Origin: Pectobacterium zantedeschiae
Lineage (GTDB): Bacteria; Pseudomonadota; Gammaproteobacteria; Enterobacterales; Enterobacteriaceae
Length of the DNA: 64,000 bases
Direction: 5' to 3'
Assembly: GCF_004137795.1 (NCBI RefSeq)
Contig: NZ_NWTM01000001.1
Location: 3,134,035 to 3,198,034, forward strand
Shown: one piece after another, positions 1 through 9,605 of the stretch
How positions within the stretch are numbered: the first letter of the stretch is position 1
How the letters are laid out: the number at the start of each line of letters is the position of its first letter
Translations under genes and position numbers: made by a program
The notes under the pieces: model-generated
Database searches by the model: none
Told to the model about the DNA's origin: nothing
What the model saw: only the letters and a program-made list of their open reading frames with translations

Positions 1-51
1 CATTGGTCACGGCAGAGGGATAACGGCAGAAGGTGACTGACAGGCTAGAGT

Positions 52-1467
52 TTACATCGCAGACTGTACGATGAGCTGCCCTGTCGAGCCGCGATCGGCC
101 AGTTCCAGCGTCTGGCTGTAATACAGGAAGGGGAACGCCATTGAGGAAGGCTGCATGAAATAAACCAGCAGCTCGACATCGTTATCCACCCATACCGTAT
201 CTTTCCAGCCACTGTCTTCCACCGACGGTGGGCGGCCATTCGCGCTACGTACCAGGAATTTTACGCCCTGAATATGGAAAGCCTGCGGCGTGTCGGCGTG
301 GATAATCCAGCGCTCACAGCGGCCAAGCTGGGTTTGTACATCGGCACGCGTCATGTCCCACATCGCACCATTGATCCCAGGCAGACTGTCGCCCAGACGG
401 AATTCTCGCGTGCGGCTAATGCTGCCTTCAATAATGTTATCCGCCAGCAAACGCATTGGCAGGTTGTCCGTTACCAATGGCAACAGTCCGGTCGGCTTAA
501 GCGTCAGTATTTGGGTAGAAATCAGGATACTGGAAGGCTCAAACAGTCCGCGCAGGCGATCCATAATCCCAGCTGACTCACCGGCCGTCAGCGTGACTTC
601 CTCACCTTGCGACATGTCGATCAGAATTTCACGTCGCTCACCGGGCGCGAGAGAAAGCTGGTTCACAGCCATCGGTGCTGGTAACAGCCCTTGATCGCTG
701 GCGATCACGTGCATCGCCCGTCCATCGCTCAGTCGCATCACGTAACGGCGGGAGTTCGATGCGTTCAGCAGTCTCAGCCTAACCCAACCACGAGAAACTT
801 CAACAAAGGGGTTTTGGATCCCGTTGATCAACAGCGAATCCCCTACGAATCCACCGCTAGAAGGCGGGTTATAGAGAGGAACACCAAAGTTATCCAGTCG
901 TTTATCCTGAATAATCAATGGGAAATCATCAACACCGTAGTGATTAGGCAGTGGCAGAGATTTACTGGTGCTGTCTTCCACCAGCCATAGCCCAGCCAAC
1001 CCGTTATAGATATGGGGTGCCATGCGGTTCGGCGTATTCGCGTGATACCAACAGGTCGCCGACGACTGACGAATCGGCAACACTGGCGACCAATCAGATC
1101 CTGGAGAGATAATACGCGCAGCGCCGCCCATCAACGGCCCCGGCACCTGCAACCCACCAATTGTCATCGCGACAGGCTCATTCAGGCGGTTGCTGTAAAT
1201 CAGCTTCACATCATCGCCGTCATATACCCGTACCGTCGGCCCTAAATAACGGCCGTTGATTCCCCAAATAGATGTTTTACGGTCACCGGAAAACGCCCAA
1301 TGGGCACGCTGCATGGTCAGAAAAAGAGGCTGGCCTCGGCGCGACTCCAGTAATGGCGGTATCGGCAATGCGTCGGGACTCCCACTGGCTTTTGCCGCCA
1401 GTGGCGTCATACCCGCACATAACGCAAGGCCCGATGCCTGAATAAACTGACGTCGGCTGAGTGACAT
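52..1467 (-). CDS. ftsP: Cell division protein FtsP (SufI)
   Basis: 471 residues. FtsP is a periplasmic protein with the multicopper-oxidase fold that stabilises the divisome, mainly under stress. The N-terminus MSLSRRQFIQASG is a twin-arginine (Tat) signal with the Arg pair at residues 5-6, followed by a hydrophobic stretch and an AKA cleavage region. The body has cupredoxin-like segments, and I see none of the dense His-X-His copper ligand motifs of true multicopper oxidases, as expected for this family. GGAG lies 7 bases before the ATG. It lies downstream of plsC on the same strand, as in E. coli (parC-plsC-sufI). Length matches the family. Confidence 0.95.
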   Translation of the reverse strand: MSLSRRQFIQASGLALCAGMTPLAAKASGSPDALPIPPLLESRRGQPLFLTMQRAHWAFSGDRKTSIWGINGRYLGPTVRVYDGDDVKLIYSNRLNEPVAMTIGGLQVPGPLMGGAARIISPGSDWSPVLPIRQSSATCWYHANTPNRMAPHIYNGLAGLWLVEDSTSKSLPLPNHYGVDDFPLIIQDKRLDNFGVPLYNPPSSGGFVGDSLLINGIQNPFVEVSRGWVRLRLLNASNSRRYVMRLSDGRAMHVIASDQGLLPAPMAVNQLSLAPGERREILIDMSQGEEVTLTAGESAGIMDRLRGLFEPSSILISTQILTLKPTGLLPLVTDNLPMRLLADNIIEGSISRTREFRLGDSLPGINGAMWDMTRADVQTQLGRCERWIIHADTPQAFHIQGVKFLVRSANGRPPSVEDSGWKDTVWVDNDVELLVYFMQPSSMAFPFLYYSQTLELADRGSTGQLIVQSAM

Positions 1468-1511
1468 AATGACTCCGTAAATCCATTAACCGTAAGCAAA
1501 GTTTAACTTCC

Positions 1512-1549
1512 GATTATTTATTTCGACGATGTATTAGAAATAAATAATC
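1512..1549. repeat. Perfect 13-bp inverted repeat between ftsP and plsC
   Basis: GATTATTTATTTC (1512-1524) and GAAATAAATAATC (1537-1549) are exact reverse complements around a 12-base spacer. It lies in the 102-base gap after plsC and before ftsP, read leftward. It could form an A+T-rich RNA hairpin or be an operator; there is no clear T-tract for termination on either strand. Confidence 0.5.
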
Positions 1550-1569
1550 CAACAACGGATGGGATAAGC

Positions 1570-2307
1570 TTACTTTTTGCCTGCCGCTTCGCGTGCCGCG
1601 ACTTCCGCATCCAACTCCGCAATTTTGGCAGCCATCACATCATGGCAATGTGTAGCCAATTCGCGCACCTGATCTTTGGTATACGCACGGGTATCAATCG
1701 GTGGCAGCATTTCGACGATCACGACGCCGTTATTCCAGCGGTTCAATTTCACCTTATTGCTGGTAGTAGAAACACAAATAGGCACAATCGGCACTTCTGC
1801 GCTAATCGCGGCATGAAAAGCACCGGTTTTGAATGGCAGCAGGCCGCGTCCACGGCTGCGCGTACCTTCAGGGAACATCCAGATAGACGTATTGCGCTCT
1901 TTAATGTGTTTCACCACCTGTGCGATGGTGCCATGCGCTTTGGCGCGGTTTTCACGATCAATCAGCAGGTTACCCGTCAGCCAGTAGAGCGGGCCGAAGA
2001 ACGGAATCCACAGCAGGCTTTTCTTACCTACGGTAACGGTACGAGGCTGAACCGCGCTAGATACCGTGACCATATCGTAATTATTCTGGTGATTAGCGAT
2101 ATAGATGCAGTTGCCGTAATGCGCCGCTTCTTCCGGTATCCGCATTTCTACTTTTAGGCCAAACACCACGGACAGGCGGCCAAAAAGATGACCAAACGTC
2201 GCTACATGGCGGGGATTTCGAGGGCTGAACAGGCAGTAAAACAAGCCAAAAATACAGATCAAAATCGAAAAGATAACGACAACAAAAAAACGCAAAATGG
2301 ATAACAT
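1570..2307 (-). CDS. plsC: 1-acyl-sn-glycerol-3-phosphate acyltransferase
   Basis: 245 residues. PlsC adds the second acyl chain to lysophosphatidate at the inner membrane, giving phosphatidic acid. N-terminal hydrophobic segment (about residues 3-25). The acyltransferase motifs are visible: NHQNNYD (the HX4D catalytic box), FPEGTRSRG (glycerol-phosphate binding) and the later VPIVPI motif. I chose the ATG at 2307 (MLSILRFF) because GAGG lies 6 bases upstream and E. coli PlsC starts equivalently; an in-frame start six codons earlier has no advantage. It follows parC on the same strand, as in E. coli. Confidence 0.95.
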   Translation of the reverse strand: MLSILRFFVVVIFSILICIFGLFYCLFSPRNPRHVATFGHLFGRLSVVFGLKVEMRIPEEAAHYGNCIYIANHQNNYDMVTVSSAVQPRTVTVGKKSLLWIPFFGPLYWLTGNLLIDRENRAKAHGTIAQVVKHIKERNTSIWMFPEGTRSRGRGLLPFKTGAFHAAISAEVPIVPICVSTTSNKVKLNRWNNGVVIVEMLPPIDTRAYTKDQVRELATHCHDVMAAKIAELDAEVAAREAAGKK

Positions 2308-2404
2308 AGCAACCTCATTAGCCAACAGCCGCCGCTAGTATAGCGATTTCGCGCTAAAACACACGGTGATTCAATTTTCTGCGGGATGGCAACCGGAAAC
2401 CAAA

Positions 2405-2430
2405 GAAAGGCGGTAAACACCGCCTTTCTC
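2405..2430 (-). terminator. Hairpin after parC
   Basis: GAAAGGCGG (2405-2413) and CCGCCTTTC (2420-2428) form a 9-bp stem with a 6-base loop, about 30 bases past the parC stop. Read leftward it is followed by a broken T-rich stretch (TTTGGTTT), so termination is probably partial, letting some transcription enter plsC. Confidence 0.5.
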
Positions 2431-2457
2431 AACATGCACAACGACAATATGGAGGAG

Positions 2458-4728
2458 TTATTCTTCGCTGCTTCCAGTGTCAACCTGCTGCGGCGCATCT
2501 ACCTCAATCCGATCGATACGTTGCAGACCACGCAGCAATGTCCCTTTCCGTCCGCGCTCACCCTGATACTTCTGAAGCTCATTCGGACGCAGCACCAGCT
2601 TACGCTTGCCAAAATAGAGCGTGACGGAAGCCTGTGGTGGCAGCAGATACAGCCAGGTCAGACGATCTTTACCTTCCACAAAATCAGCCGAGGAGATGGA
2701 CACAATCTTGTTACCCTTGCCTTTCGACAATTGAGGCAGATCGGAGACAGGGAACAGCAGCATTCTGCCCGCGGCAGTGATTGCCATCAGCAGGTTATCC
2801 TCGCCCTTGATCTCGATCGGTGCCAGCGCCTTCGCGTTATCCGGCAGAGTAATAATCGCTTTACCTGCGCGGTTACGCGCCACCAGATCGTTGAAGGTAC
2901 AGACGAAGCCATAGCCCGCATCCGATGCCATCAGCAACGGCTGATCGTCTGCGGCCATCAGCACCTGTTCAATCGTCGCGCCTGGCGGTGGTGTGAGTTT
3001 GCCCGTCAGTGGCTCACCCTGACCGCGCGCGGAAGGGAGTGTGATCGGATCAAGTGCATAGCTGCGACCGGTGGAGTCAATGAATACCACAGGCTGATTG
3101 CTCTTGCCTTTAGCCGCGGCGCGGAAGCTATCACCCGCTTTATAGCTCAGTCCGGCAGGATCGATGTCATGCCCTTTGGCACTGCGAACCCAGCCCATTT
3201 CCGACAGTACAATAGTAACCGGTTCAGACGGCACAAAGTCGTGTTCACTCATCGCTTTCGCTTCGCCGCGTTCATGCAGCGGCGAACGACGATCGTCACC
3301 ATAAGCTTGCGCATCCGCCTGAATTTCTTTCTTAATCAGATTGCTGAGTTTACGCTCTGACGCCAACAGTGCTTGCAGTTGATCGCGCTCTTTAGCCAAA
3401 TCGTCCTGCTCGCCGCGGATTTTCATCTCTTCCAGCTTGGCCAAATGACGTAATTTCAGCTCGAGGATCGCTTCAGCCTGTGTTTCACTCAGGCTGAACT
3501 GGCGCATCAGAACGGGCTTCGGCTCATCTTCCGTGCGGATGATGTGAATCACTTCGTCAATATTCAGGAACGCAATCAGCAAGCCTTCAAGAATATGCAA
3601 GCGCTTGAGCACTTTCTCCAGACGGTAGTTCAGTCGGCGGCATACGGTGTCTCGACGGAATACCAGCCACTCGCTCAGGATCTCGACCAGCCCTTTCACG
3701 CTGGGGCGACCATCCAGACCGATCATGTTCATGTTAACGCGATAGCTTTTTTCCAGATCGGTAGTTGCGAACAGATGATTCATCACCTGATCCATATCGA
3801 TACGGTTCGAGCGCGGCACCAGCACCAGGCGAGTGGGATTCTCGTGATCGGATTCATCACGCAGATCTTCCACCATCGGCAGCTTCTTCGCACGCATCTG
3901 GCTGGCAATTTGCTCCAGCACTTTGGCACCAGAAACCTGATGCGGCAGCGCGGTAATCACCACATCGCCGTCTTCTTTCTTCCAGACCGCGCGCATCCGC
4001 ACCGAGCCACGACCATTCTGATAGAGTTTGCGTACTTCATCACGCGGCGTGATGATTTCGGCTTCCGTCGGGAAATCCGGCCCCTGCACATGCTGGAGCA
4101 AATCGTCCAGCGAGGCTTTCGGGTTTTCCAGCAGCATCACTGCGGCAGCCGCGACTTCACGCACGTTATGCGGCGGAATATCCGTTGCCATCCCGACGGC
4201 GATCCCGGTGGTGCCGTTCAGCAGAATATTCGGCAGACGCGCAGGCAGCATCTTCGGCTCTTGCATCGTGCCGTCAAAATTCGGGGTATAATCGACCGTG
4301 CCCTGCCCTAATTCTGACAGCAGCACTTCCGCGTATTTGGACAACCGCGATTCGGTATAACGCATGGCAGCGAACGATTTCGGATCGTCCGGTGCCCCCC
4401 AGTTCCCCTGACCATCCACCAGCGGATAGCGATAAGAGAACGGCTGCGCCATCAGCACCATCGCTTCATAGCAGGCGCTGTCGCCGTGCGGGTGGTACTT
4501 ACCCAGCACGTCGCCCACGGTACGGGCAGATTTTTTAAATTTGGCGCTGGCATTCAGTCCCAGCTCGGACATCGCATACACAATGCGACGCTGCACAGGC
4601 TTCAGGCCATCACCAATGAACGGCAATGCCCTGTCCATGATGACGTACATGGAATAATTCAGGTATGCATTTTCGGTAAACGTGCGCAGCGCAAGGCTTT
4701 CTGCGCCGTCATGAGTCATCTCACTCAT
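2458..4728 (-). CDS. parC: DNA topoisomerase IV subunit A
   Basis: 756 residues. Breakage-reunion subunit of topoisomerase IV, which decatenates daughter chromosomes together with ParE (25357-27252). Catalytic Tyr lies in [15 protein letters not shown]. The quinolone-resistance region reads [13 protein letters not shown], so the residues equivalent to E. coli Ser80 and Glu84 are wild type. The C-terminal half has the repeated GxKG-like blades of the DNA-wrapping domain. The start MSEMTHDGA at 4728 was chosen over one six codons earlier by similarity to E. coli ParC; the N-terminus is about four residues longer than in E. coli. parC and parE are split by about 20 kb of mostly accessory DNA. 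Confidence 0.97.
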   Translation of the reverse strand: MSEMTHDGAESLALRTFTENAYLNYSMYVIMDRALPFIGDGLKPVQRRIVYAMSELGLNASAKFKKSARTVGDVLGKYHPHGDSACYEAMVLMAQPFSYRYPLVDGQGNWGAPDDPKSFAAMRYTESRLSKYAEVLLSELGQGTVDYTPNFDGTMQEPKMLPARLPNILLNGTTGIAVGMATDIPPHNVREVAAAAVMLLENPKASLDDLLQHVQGPDFPTEAEIITPRDEVRKLYQNGRGSVRMRAVWKKEDGDVVITALPHQVSGAKVLEQIASQMRAKKLPMVEDLRDESDHENPTRLVLVPRSNRIDMDQVMNHLFATTDLEKSYRVNMNMIGLDGRPSVKGLVEILSEWLVFRRDTVCRRLNYRLEKVLKRLHILEGLLIAFLNIDEVIHIIRTEDEPKPVLMRQFSLSETQAEAILELKLRHLAKLEEMKIRGEQDDLAKERDQLQALLASERKLSNLIKKEIQADAQAYGDDRRSPLHERGEAKAMSEHDFVPSEPVTIVLSEMGWVRSAKGHDIDPAGLSYKAGDSFRAAAKGKSNQPVVFIDSTGRSYALDPITLPSARGQGEPLTGKLTPPPGATIEQVLMAADDQPLLMASDAGYGFVCTFNDLVARNRAGKAIITLPDNAKALAPIEIKGEDNLLMAITAAGRMLLFPVSDLPQLSKGKGNKIVSISSADFVEGKDRLTWLYLLPPQASVTLYFGKRKLVLRPNELQKYQGERGRKGTLLRGLQRIDRIEVDAPQQVDTGSSEE

Positions 4729-4883
4729 TTCTCTCACTTTCCTCACATCGCGGCGCGATTGTTACGCTTTCCGACACGCCATAGCGGCGGTATGTTTGGC
4801 GGGAATAGTACCTTATCTGATGAGGTGATGTCACAGGGAACAGTTAGCAGGGAACCGCGTCACAGGAAACGATGTCGCTCTCA

Positions 4884-4915
4884 GAAAACCCCCACACCGG
4901 GCGATGACCGGTGTG
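4884..4915 (-). terminator. Terminator after the SUKH-3-like gene
   Basis: CACACCGG (4893-4900) and CCGGTGTG (4908-4915) form an 8-bp stem with a 7-base loop. On the minus strand it is followed by GGGGTTTTCTG. It lies about 27 bases past the stop at 4942 and would end the three-gene leftward operon before parC. Confidence 0.65.
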
Positions 4916-4941
4916 AATCCGACGGCTACCGGAGAAGGCGG

Positions 4942-5445
4942 CTAGTCGTAGTGGTGGACTCTCGGATGATCTGCGGTAATCATCTCGCCATATACGGATA
5001 TTGACGATTGGTCTGGCCGCAGCATGGGTTTTCCCTTCCGGCCAAGCAGAATGCACTCAACGGCGGCCTCAAAAGACTCTCCTTCAAACCAGAATGCCTC
5101 ATGTATAAAGCTCATCCCGTAGCAGGCCCCCGCGCTATCCATCAGCAAAGCAGCGTGCGAATGATGAGTCTCACCGATCAGGATCAGCGTCGTGTTCAGA
5201 ATCCCTTGCCACTCCAGCAGCGTTTCATCTTCCTGCAAATCCTCACTGCCGCCAAAAATAATATCACCGCTGGCGCACTCTTCTCCTGCGCCGCTCTGCC
5301 CGACCGTCAGCCCGCCGAACGCATGCAGGATGTCAGCGGCCGGATGGTTCTCTGGCACAAACGGCGGGACTGATTGTGGTTCAACATGCGGCCAGCCTGC
5401 CGCGTGAAACAGTGGAAAAACAGATTTGGGTATTTCAATAAACAT
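4942..5445 (-). CDS. SUKH-3-like protein, putative orphan immunity protein
   Basis: 167 residues, no signal peptide or membrane segment. The N-terminal AAGW, the ILHAFGGL segment, and the later ILIGETHHSHAALLMDSAG and CILLGRKGKP blocks resemble the SUKH-3 family (SMI1/KNR4-like superfamily), whose members are often immunity proteins for polymorphic toxins. An AAGGTGAC ribosome site precedes the ATG. It is the last gene of a leftward set of three (gaps 64 and 35 bases). No toxin gene is visible nearby, so it may be an orphan immunity gene. The family call rests on remembered motifs only. Confidence 0.6.
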   Translation of the reverse strand: MFIEIPKSVFPLFHAAGWPHVEPQSVPPFVPENHPAADILHAFGGLTVGQSGAGEECASGDIIFGGSEDLQEDETLLEWQGILNTTLILIGETHHSHAALLMDSAGACYGMSFIHEAFWFEGESFEAAVECILLGRKGKPMLRPDQSSISVYGEMITADHPRVHHYD

Positions 5446-5480
5446 CGTTAGTCACCTTACAGCTACGGTTAAGGAAAGAA

Positions 5481-6131
5481 TCAGCGCGTATTTCGCAGTC
5501 GCTGACGAATTGCGCGCATTGCCGTCATCCTTATCGTTTCATTCGGCGGAGCCAGGTCGCGATGACTTACCAAAAAATCCAGAGAGGAAGCGTCGCCAAC
5601 ACCACGGAGCGCACAGAATAGTAAACAAGTCTGATGTTCCGTCGTCGCTAGCGGTAAAAGCCGCATCAGGAAAGTGCGCACCGCTGTTGCCTGCTCGTCC
5701 GTCGCCACAACACCGTCTTTGAAGCTCAACAGTAAGTTATAGGCAGAGGTAAGACGCCATGCCGTTTCGGGCGCGAGCTCGGGCCTCTGCATAACGGCCG
5801 AAAAGAAATCCATCAACGCGTTCACCGCCGCATGGGATTGAAGTTCCTCAAGCAGACCAATTACATACGCGACATTCTCAGGGTCGTCAGCAAGGACGCC
5901 GAGCGCGTCAATTCCTTCCTCTGCATACGCGCCCGCAATTTCAGCCCATTTCGCTAGCGGAACCACGTGTGTGCCGTCGGGCAAATAGGGTGAGCGAGAC
6001 CAGCTACATTCATCAGATAGCCGATTAAGTTCATCGCGTAACCCCGGCAAACGTGCTTTTGCCGCCGTAAGAATATGCTCGACTTCAAGCGTGTTACGCC
6101 GAGCCTTCACCCGAAGTGCAGAGAGTTTCAT
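5481..6131 (-). CDS. Uncharacterised helical protein, HEAT-repeat-like
   Basis: 216 residues, soluble, almost wholly predicted helical. Repeating units of leucine- and alanine-rich helices (for example VAYVIGLLEELQSHAAVNAL and the C-terminal SLDFLVSHRDL...IRMTAMRAIRQRL) resemble HEAT-type repeats. No catalytic motif seen. It sits between two immunity-like genes in the same leftward unit, so a role as an immunity or adaptor protein is possible, but that is context only. I do not recognise the family. Confidence 0.6.
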   Translation of the reverse strand: MKLSALRVKARRNTLEVEHILTAAKARLPGLRDELNRLSDECSWSRSPYLPDGTHVVPLAKWAEIAGAYAEEGIDALGVLADDPENVAYVIGLLEELQSHAAVNALMDFFSAVMQRPELAPETAWRLTSAYNLLLSFKDGVVATDEQATAVRTFLMRLLPLATTEHQTCLLFCALRGVGDASSLDFLVSHRDLAPPNETIRMTAMRAIRQRLRNTR

Positions 6132-6195
6132 CTATCAATACCTTATCTACCATGCTGGCGTTAAACACCGTGGCGTCGGCACGATGCGTGCTTCT

Positions 6196-6531
6196 TTATT
6201 CATTCTTTCCATAGATACCAATCACGTGGCAAGAATGAAACGTAACCGTCTGACCGCAGTGCACACAGTCGCTTCCCGTAGGCTTATTGTCTAAAACCCC
6301 TTCGTAAAACGCATCGTGCTTTTTTGTCACGTTGACCCACATTCTTTCTACCGAAAGGTCATCAGAGCCCGGCGTTTCCTCCATACGGAAGATCAACTTA
6401 ACAAAATCGCCGGGCGCGAGTGATTCACGTACCGCTTTTGCCGGAATCCAGAATGAATCTGGATACTCGCGGTTAATCGCTTCGCCATCGTCCAGCTCGT
6501 AGTGATCGGTTTCGTAAGTCGGTAATTTCAT
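6196..6531 (-). CDS. DUF2314/Imm33-like small protein
   Basis: 111 residues from the ATG at 6531 (MKLPTYETDHYEL), preceded by GAGGTG; a start 18 codons earlier is possible but has a poor leader. The pattern YPDSFWIPAKAVRESLAPGD, then VKLIF, then VERMWVNV, YEGVLDNKP and a C-terminal VTFHSCHVIGI fits the DUF2314/DUF2185 (Imm33) fold, a family often found as immunity proteins. First gene of the three-gene leftward set. The substrate or partner toxin is unknown. A Cys pair (CVHC) near the C-terminus might bind metal; this is speculative. Confidence 0.6.
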   Translation of the reverse strand: MKLPTYETDHYELDDGEAINREYPDSFWIPAKAVRESLAPGDFVKLIFRMEETPGSDDLSVERMWVNVTKKHDAFYEGVLDNKPTGSDCVHCGQTVTFHSCHVIGIYGKNE

Positions 6532-6645
6532 TACACCTCGTTGATACATCGCATAGACGCAGCCTGCTTTAGAGCTTGATAGCAAACATACCGTTTCATT
6601 AAGAATTATTCATCATCATTGCTGCCTCAAACGATAATGACTAGC

Positions 6646-6668
6646 ATATTGATAATAATTATCATTCA
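6646..6668 (+). promoter_or_regulatory. Fur box upstream of the TonB-dependent receptor
   Basis: GATAATAATTATC at 6651-6663 is a perfect palindrome with the GATAAT-N-ATTATC core of the Fur consensus, and another GATAATGA half-like stretch lies at 6633-6640. It lies about 120 bases before the receptor start, so iron-dependent repression is likely. Confidence 0.8.
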
Positions 6669-6783
6669 CACGTGGTAATTAATGTTATTTCCCGTTTTGC
6701 ATTTCCCTTGCAGACGTTAGTTACCAGCACGCCATGTTTCCCCAACGCCGCTGGCCTGAACAACCTTATAGCAGAGTATCATT

Positions 6784-9186
6784 ATGTTAATTAACAAGAA
6801 TTTAAATAAAATTCTTCTCACCGGCATCTTGACTGGTGTCGCGCTAAACGGCATGGCAGCGGATAGCACCACAGGCAACAACGCACTCAACGTGAAGAAT
6901 CAAGACAATCCGGCGGCTAAAACGGAACCGACGGGTGACGTAATGACCGTCCATGCGCCTGAAATTGAGAAAAAAACGGGTTCGTCCGTTTCAATCACAG
7001 CCAATGATATGCAGAAGCATGGTGGTAATGACTTTGGCACCATCATGCGTTACCAGCCGTTAATCAGCGCAACGGGCTCCAGCGGCGGTAGTAATGCGGG
7101 GAAAAGTGGCTTTGATCGTGGCGGCTACACGGGCTACAACATTCGCGGGATAGAAAGCAACCGCGTCGCTATTGATACCGATGGCATCGCATTACCTAAT
7201 GCAACGGGACGTAGTTATGCCAGCAGGGCTGGATTTAACACGTTCGGTATGGGGCGAGACTATGTCGACCCTTATCTCTATGGACGGGTCAATATCGAAT
7301 CTGGCGTGACCTCAGCGGAAAATACGATTAATGCGTTAGGTGGGAGCGTCTCGTTTCGCCCCAAATCAGCAGATGATTATTTAAACGCGAATAAGCAGGA
7401 ATATGTCGGCTTCCAGAGTGATTTCGACTCTGCCAACCATGGTTGGCATAACGGCATCACCGCCGCAGGCGGGGATGCCGAGCTGCGCGGTATTGTCGTG
7501 CTCAGCCGTCGTGATGGTCAGCAAACGCGTAATAACAGCGACGAGATCGCTGCTTACCCCGCCAACTGGCACTCTAACGCCATTCTGGCATCGACTATCT
7601 GGCAGCCAAATGATGAACATCAACTCACCAGCACGCTGGATTATTACCATAAAACCAACCATACCCACTACGATTACTGGGGTAACTTGCCGAGCAGCAA
7701 TAATACGATTTATGGCACCGCACAACAAAGCAGCGAGACTCGCCGCTGGAGCGCCAGCCTGAAAGATCGCTGGACGCCAGTCAACAATACATTAGTCGAT
7801 ATGATCGACAGCCGCGTTTATTTCCAAAACAGTGAGTCTCACGACAACACCTGGTTGCCAGCAACAACGGGAATGGCAGCAGCCGATAGCCACCGTGTCT
7901 ATTCTGATTACAATGTAAAAACGTACGGCTTCGATACCCATCTGGTGAAAAGCTGGGATCGTCACGAATTTAGCTGGGGCCTCAATGCCAGCCAAACTAA
8001 AACCGAGCGCCCGTTCAGGCAATCACCGAATCAAACGGGTGCGAATAACATCATGCAGCCGGAAGCCGATAGTGACAGCTACACCGTTGGCGGCTTCGTG
8101 CAGGATACCGTCTCCTGGGATCTGGCAGGACACGCGTTCTCGGTCGTTCCTGCCGTGCGCGCCGTCCATCAGCGAACCAAACCGACCAATACGGTTCGCC
8201 TGAGCGGTGACGGCAGCGTCATCAGTGAATCCGATGTCAACAGGCTGTACGGTAAAGCCAACAGTGATACACAAATCCTGCCTTCACTGAGCTTCCTTTA
8301 CGACATCACCCCGACGCTGACGACCTATTTACAGTATCGCCGCGGCGCACAGTTCCCAGATGCCAGCCAGCTTTATGGCAGCACCAACCTTGACGCCAAC
8401 TATGCCGGGCCGTTTCAGTATGCCTTTATCGGCAATAGCGACCTCAAAACAGAGACCAGCAACAACGTAGAATGGGGATTAAAAGGCGAAGCCACAGAGG
8501 GGATCACATTCCGTACCGCGCTGTTTTACAACACGTACAAGAATTTTATCGCCAATACCCGCTACCGTCGTAGCGCCAACCCAGACAAATTTACCAATGT
8601 TCCAAGCAATATCAGTACGATATACCAGGCGGAAAACCGTGATAAAGCCTACATCTACGGTGGTGAAGTCAGCAGCAAAATACAGCTTGGCACCTGGTTC
8701 CCAGCAGTTGACGGGCTTAGCACCACGCTGGCGTTTGGTTACACCAAAGGCCAATCCCAGTCCCGCTATCTTGGCGACCGCTATGTCGATCTCGACAGCG
8801 TTGCACCAATGAAAGCCGTGATTGGTATCGCCTATGACGATCCTTCGCAGCGCTACGGTGCCGCACTGACGTCTACCTTCCAGAAAGGGAAACAGGCACA
8901 GGATACGAATCGTCAAAACTACACCAATGCTGGCACCGCTATCACCGCCTCTACAGCTGAATATATGCGGGTTCCCGGCTATGGCATGGTGGACCTGACC
9001 GCCTACTATCGCGTGACCAAAGACGTGAAAATCAGCGGGGGCGTGTATAACCTGACTGACCGTAAATATTGGGACTACCTGAGCAGCCGTCAGATTGAAA
9101 CCAATGACCGACAGGGACAATACGATCGCGCGCTGTCTACCGCTCCCGGTCGTTCCTTCCAACTCGGTGTGAATGTAGATTTCTAA
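6784..9186 (+). CDS. TonB-dependent receptor, haem/haemoglobin type
   Basis: 800 residues. Outer-membrane gated channel for an iron source, powered by TonB-ExbBD. Signal peptide residues 1-26 (LLTGILTGVALNGMAA), TonB box DVMTVHA at about 52-58, plug domain about 60-190 with IRGIESNRV and DGIALP, then a beta-barrel ending in Phe (GVNVDF), the usual barrel terminus. GNSDLKTETSNNVEWGLK corresponds to the NPDL block of haem receptors, but the FRAP motif just before it is replaced by QFPDASQLYG. A Fur box lies upstream and a terminator downstream. No haem-transport partner genes are adjacent, so the ligand is inferred from family only. Confidence 0.8.
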   Translation: MLINKNLNKILLTGILTGVALNGMAADSTTGNNALNVKNQDNPAAKTEPTGDVMTVHAPEIEKKTGSSVSITANDMQKHGGNDFGTIMRYQPLISATGSSGGSNAGKSGFDRGGYTGYNIRGIESNRVAIDTDGIALPNATGRSYASRAGFNTFGMGRDYVDPYLYGRVNIESGVTSAENTINALGGSVSFRPKSADDYLNANKQEYVGFQSDFDSANHGWHNGITAAGGDAELRGIVVLSRRDGQQTRNNSDEIAAYPANWHSNAILASTIWQPNDEHQLTSTLDYYHKTNHTHYDYWGNLPSSNNTIYGTAQQSSETRRWSASLKDRWTPVNNTLVDMIDSRVYFQNSESHDNTWLPATTGMAAADSHRVYSDYNVKTYGFDTHLVKSWDRHEFSWGLNASQTKTERPFRQSPNQTGANNIMQPEADSDSYTVGGFVQDTVSWDLAGHAFSVVPAVRAVHQRTKPTNTVRLSGDGSVISESDVNRLYGKANSDTQILPSLSFLYDITPTLTTYLQYRRGAQFPDASQLYGSTNLDANYAGPFQYAFIGNSDLKTETSNNVEWGLKGEATEGITFRTALFYNTYKNFIANTRYRRSANPDKFTNVPSNISTIYQAENRDKAYIYGGEVSSKIQLGTWFPAVDGLSTTLAFGYTKGQSQSRYLGDRYVDLDSVAPMKAVIGIAYDDPSQRYGAALTSTFQKGKQAQDTNRQNYTNAGTAITASTAEYMRVPGYGMVDLTAYYRVTKDVKISGGVYNLTDRKYWDYLSSRQIETNDRQGQYDRALSTAPGRSFQLGVNVDF

Positions 9187-9251
9187 TCGGCATAACACGT
9201 TGATTCACGGAAAATAGGCGATGTTCAGTTCAGACATAGCCGCCTTAATCA

Positions 9252-9286
9252 GGCAAGAAGCGCAGCACGGCTTTCTTGCCTTTTTA
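9252..9286 (+). terminator. Terminator after the TonB-dependent receptor
   Basis: GGCAAGAA (9252-9259) pairs with TTCTTGCC (9273-9280), followed by TTTTT. It lies about 65 bases past the receptor stop. Confidence 0.85.
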
Positions 9287-9288
9287 TT

Positions 9289-9605
9289 TCCCTTCGCTCT
9301 GGTATGCTCATATTCTTATTTTCATCGCATTATTTAACGAAACAATTAATATGCAGATGAGATCACAATTATTACCCCTGATAGCGTGATCGCGATCCCA
9401 ATTAATATCCGCTCAACACCCTGTTTTATTTTTGTCCTATTCAGCGGACAGCATTTAGTATTGTCCCTATCGACTATCGCGACTAGATTAATCATTACAG
9501 CACCCTATCCAAATAAAACGAAAGAGAAAATAAAACAGGAAATTATTTAGAAAAAATTATCAATCCGATAAGCATCAGAAAATCTAACGAATCACAGAGG
9601 GTAAT
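9289..9605. other. Intergenic region upstream of the PRD regulator
   Basis: 317 bases without a gene, A+T-rich. It holds spaced TGTCC/GGACA inverted and direct copies: TGTCC (9434-9438), GGACA (9446-9450) and TGTCC (9462-9466). A GATCGCGATC palindrome lies near 9390. These could be regulator sites but none is a recognised operator. No clear sigma-70 promoter could be fixed by eye. Confidence 0.4.

Noticed and set aside
2386-3360. 324-codon plus-strand frame antisense to parC
   Set aside because: Composition and residues are those of a shadow of the parC frame; no ribosome site and no domain.
8479-9198. 239-codon minus-strand frame over the TonB-dependent receptor
   Set aside because: Antisense shadow of a well-supported receptor; no ribosome site.
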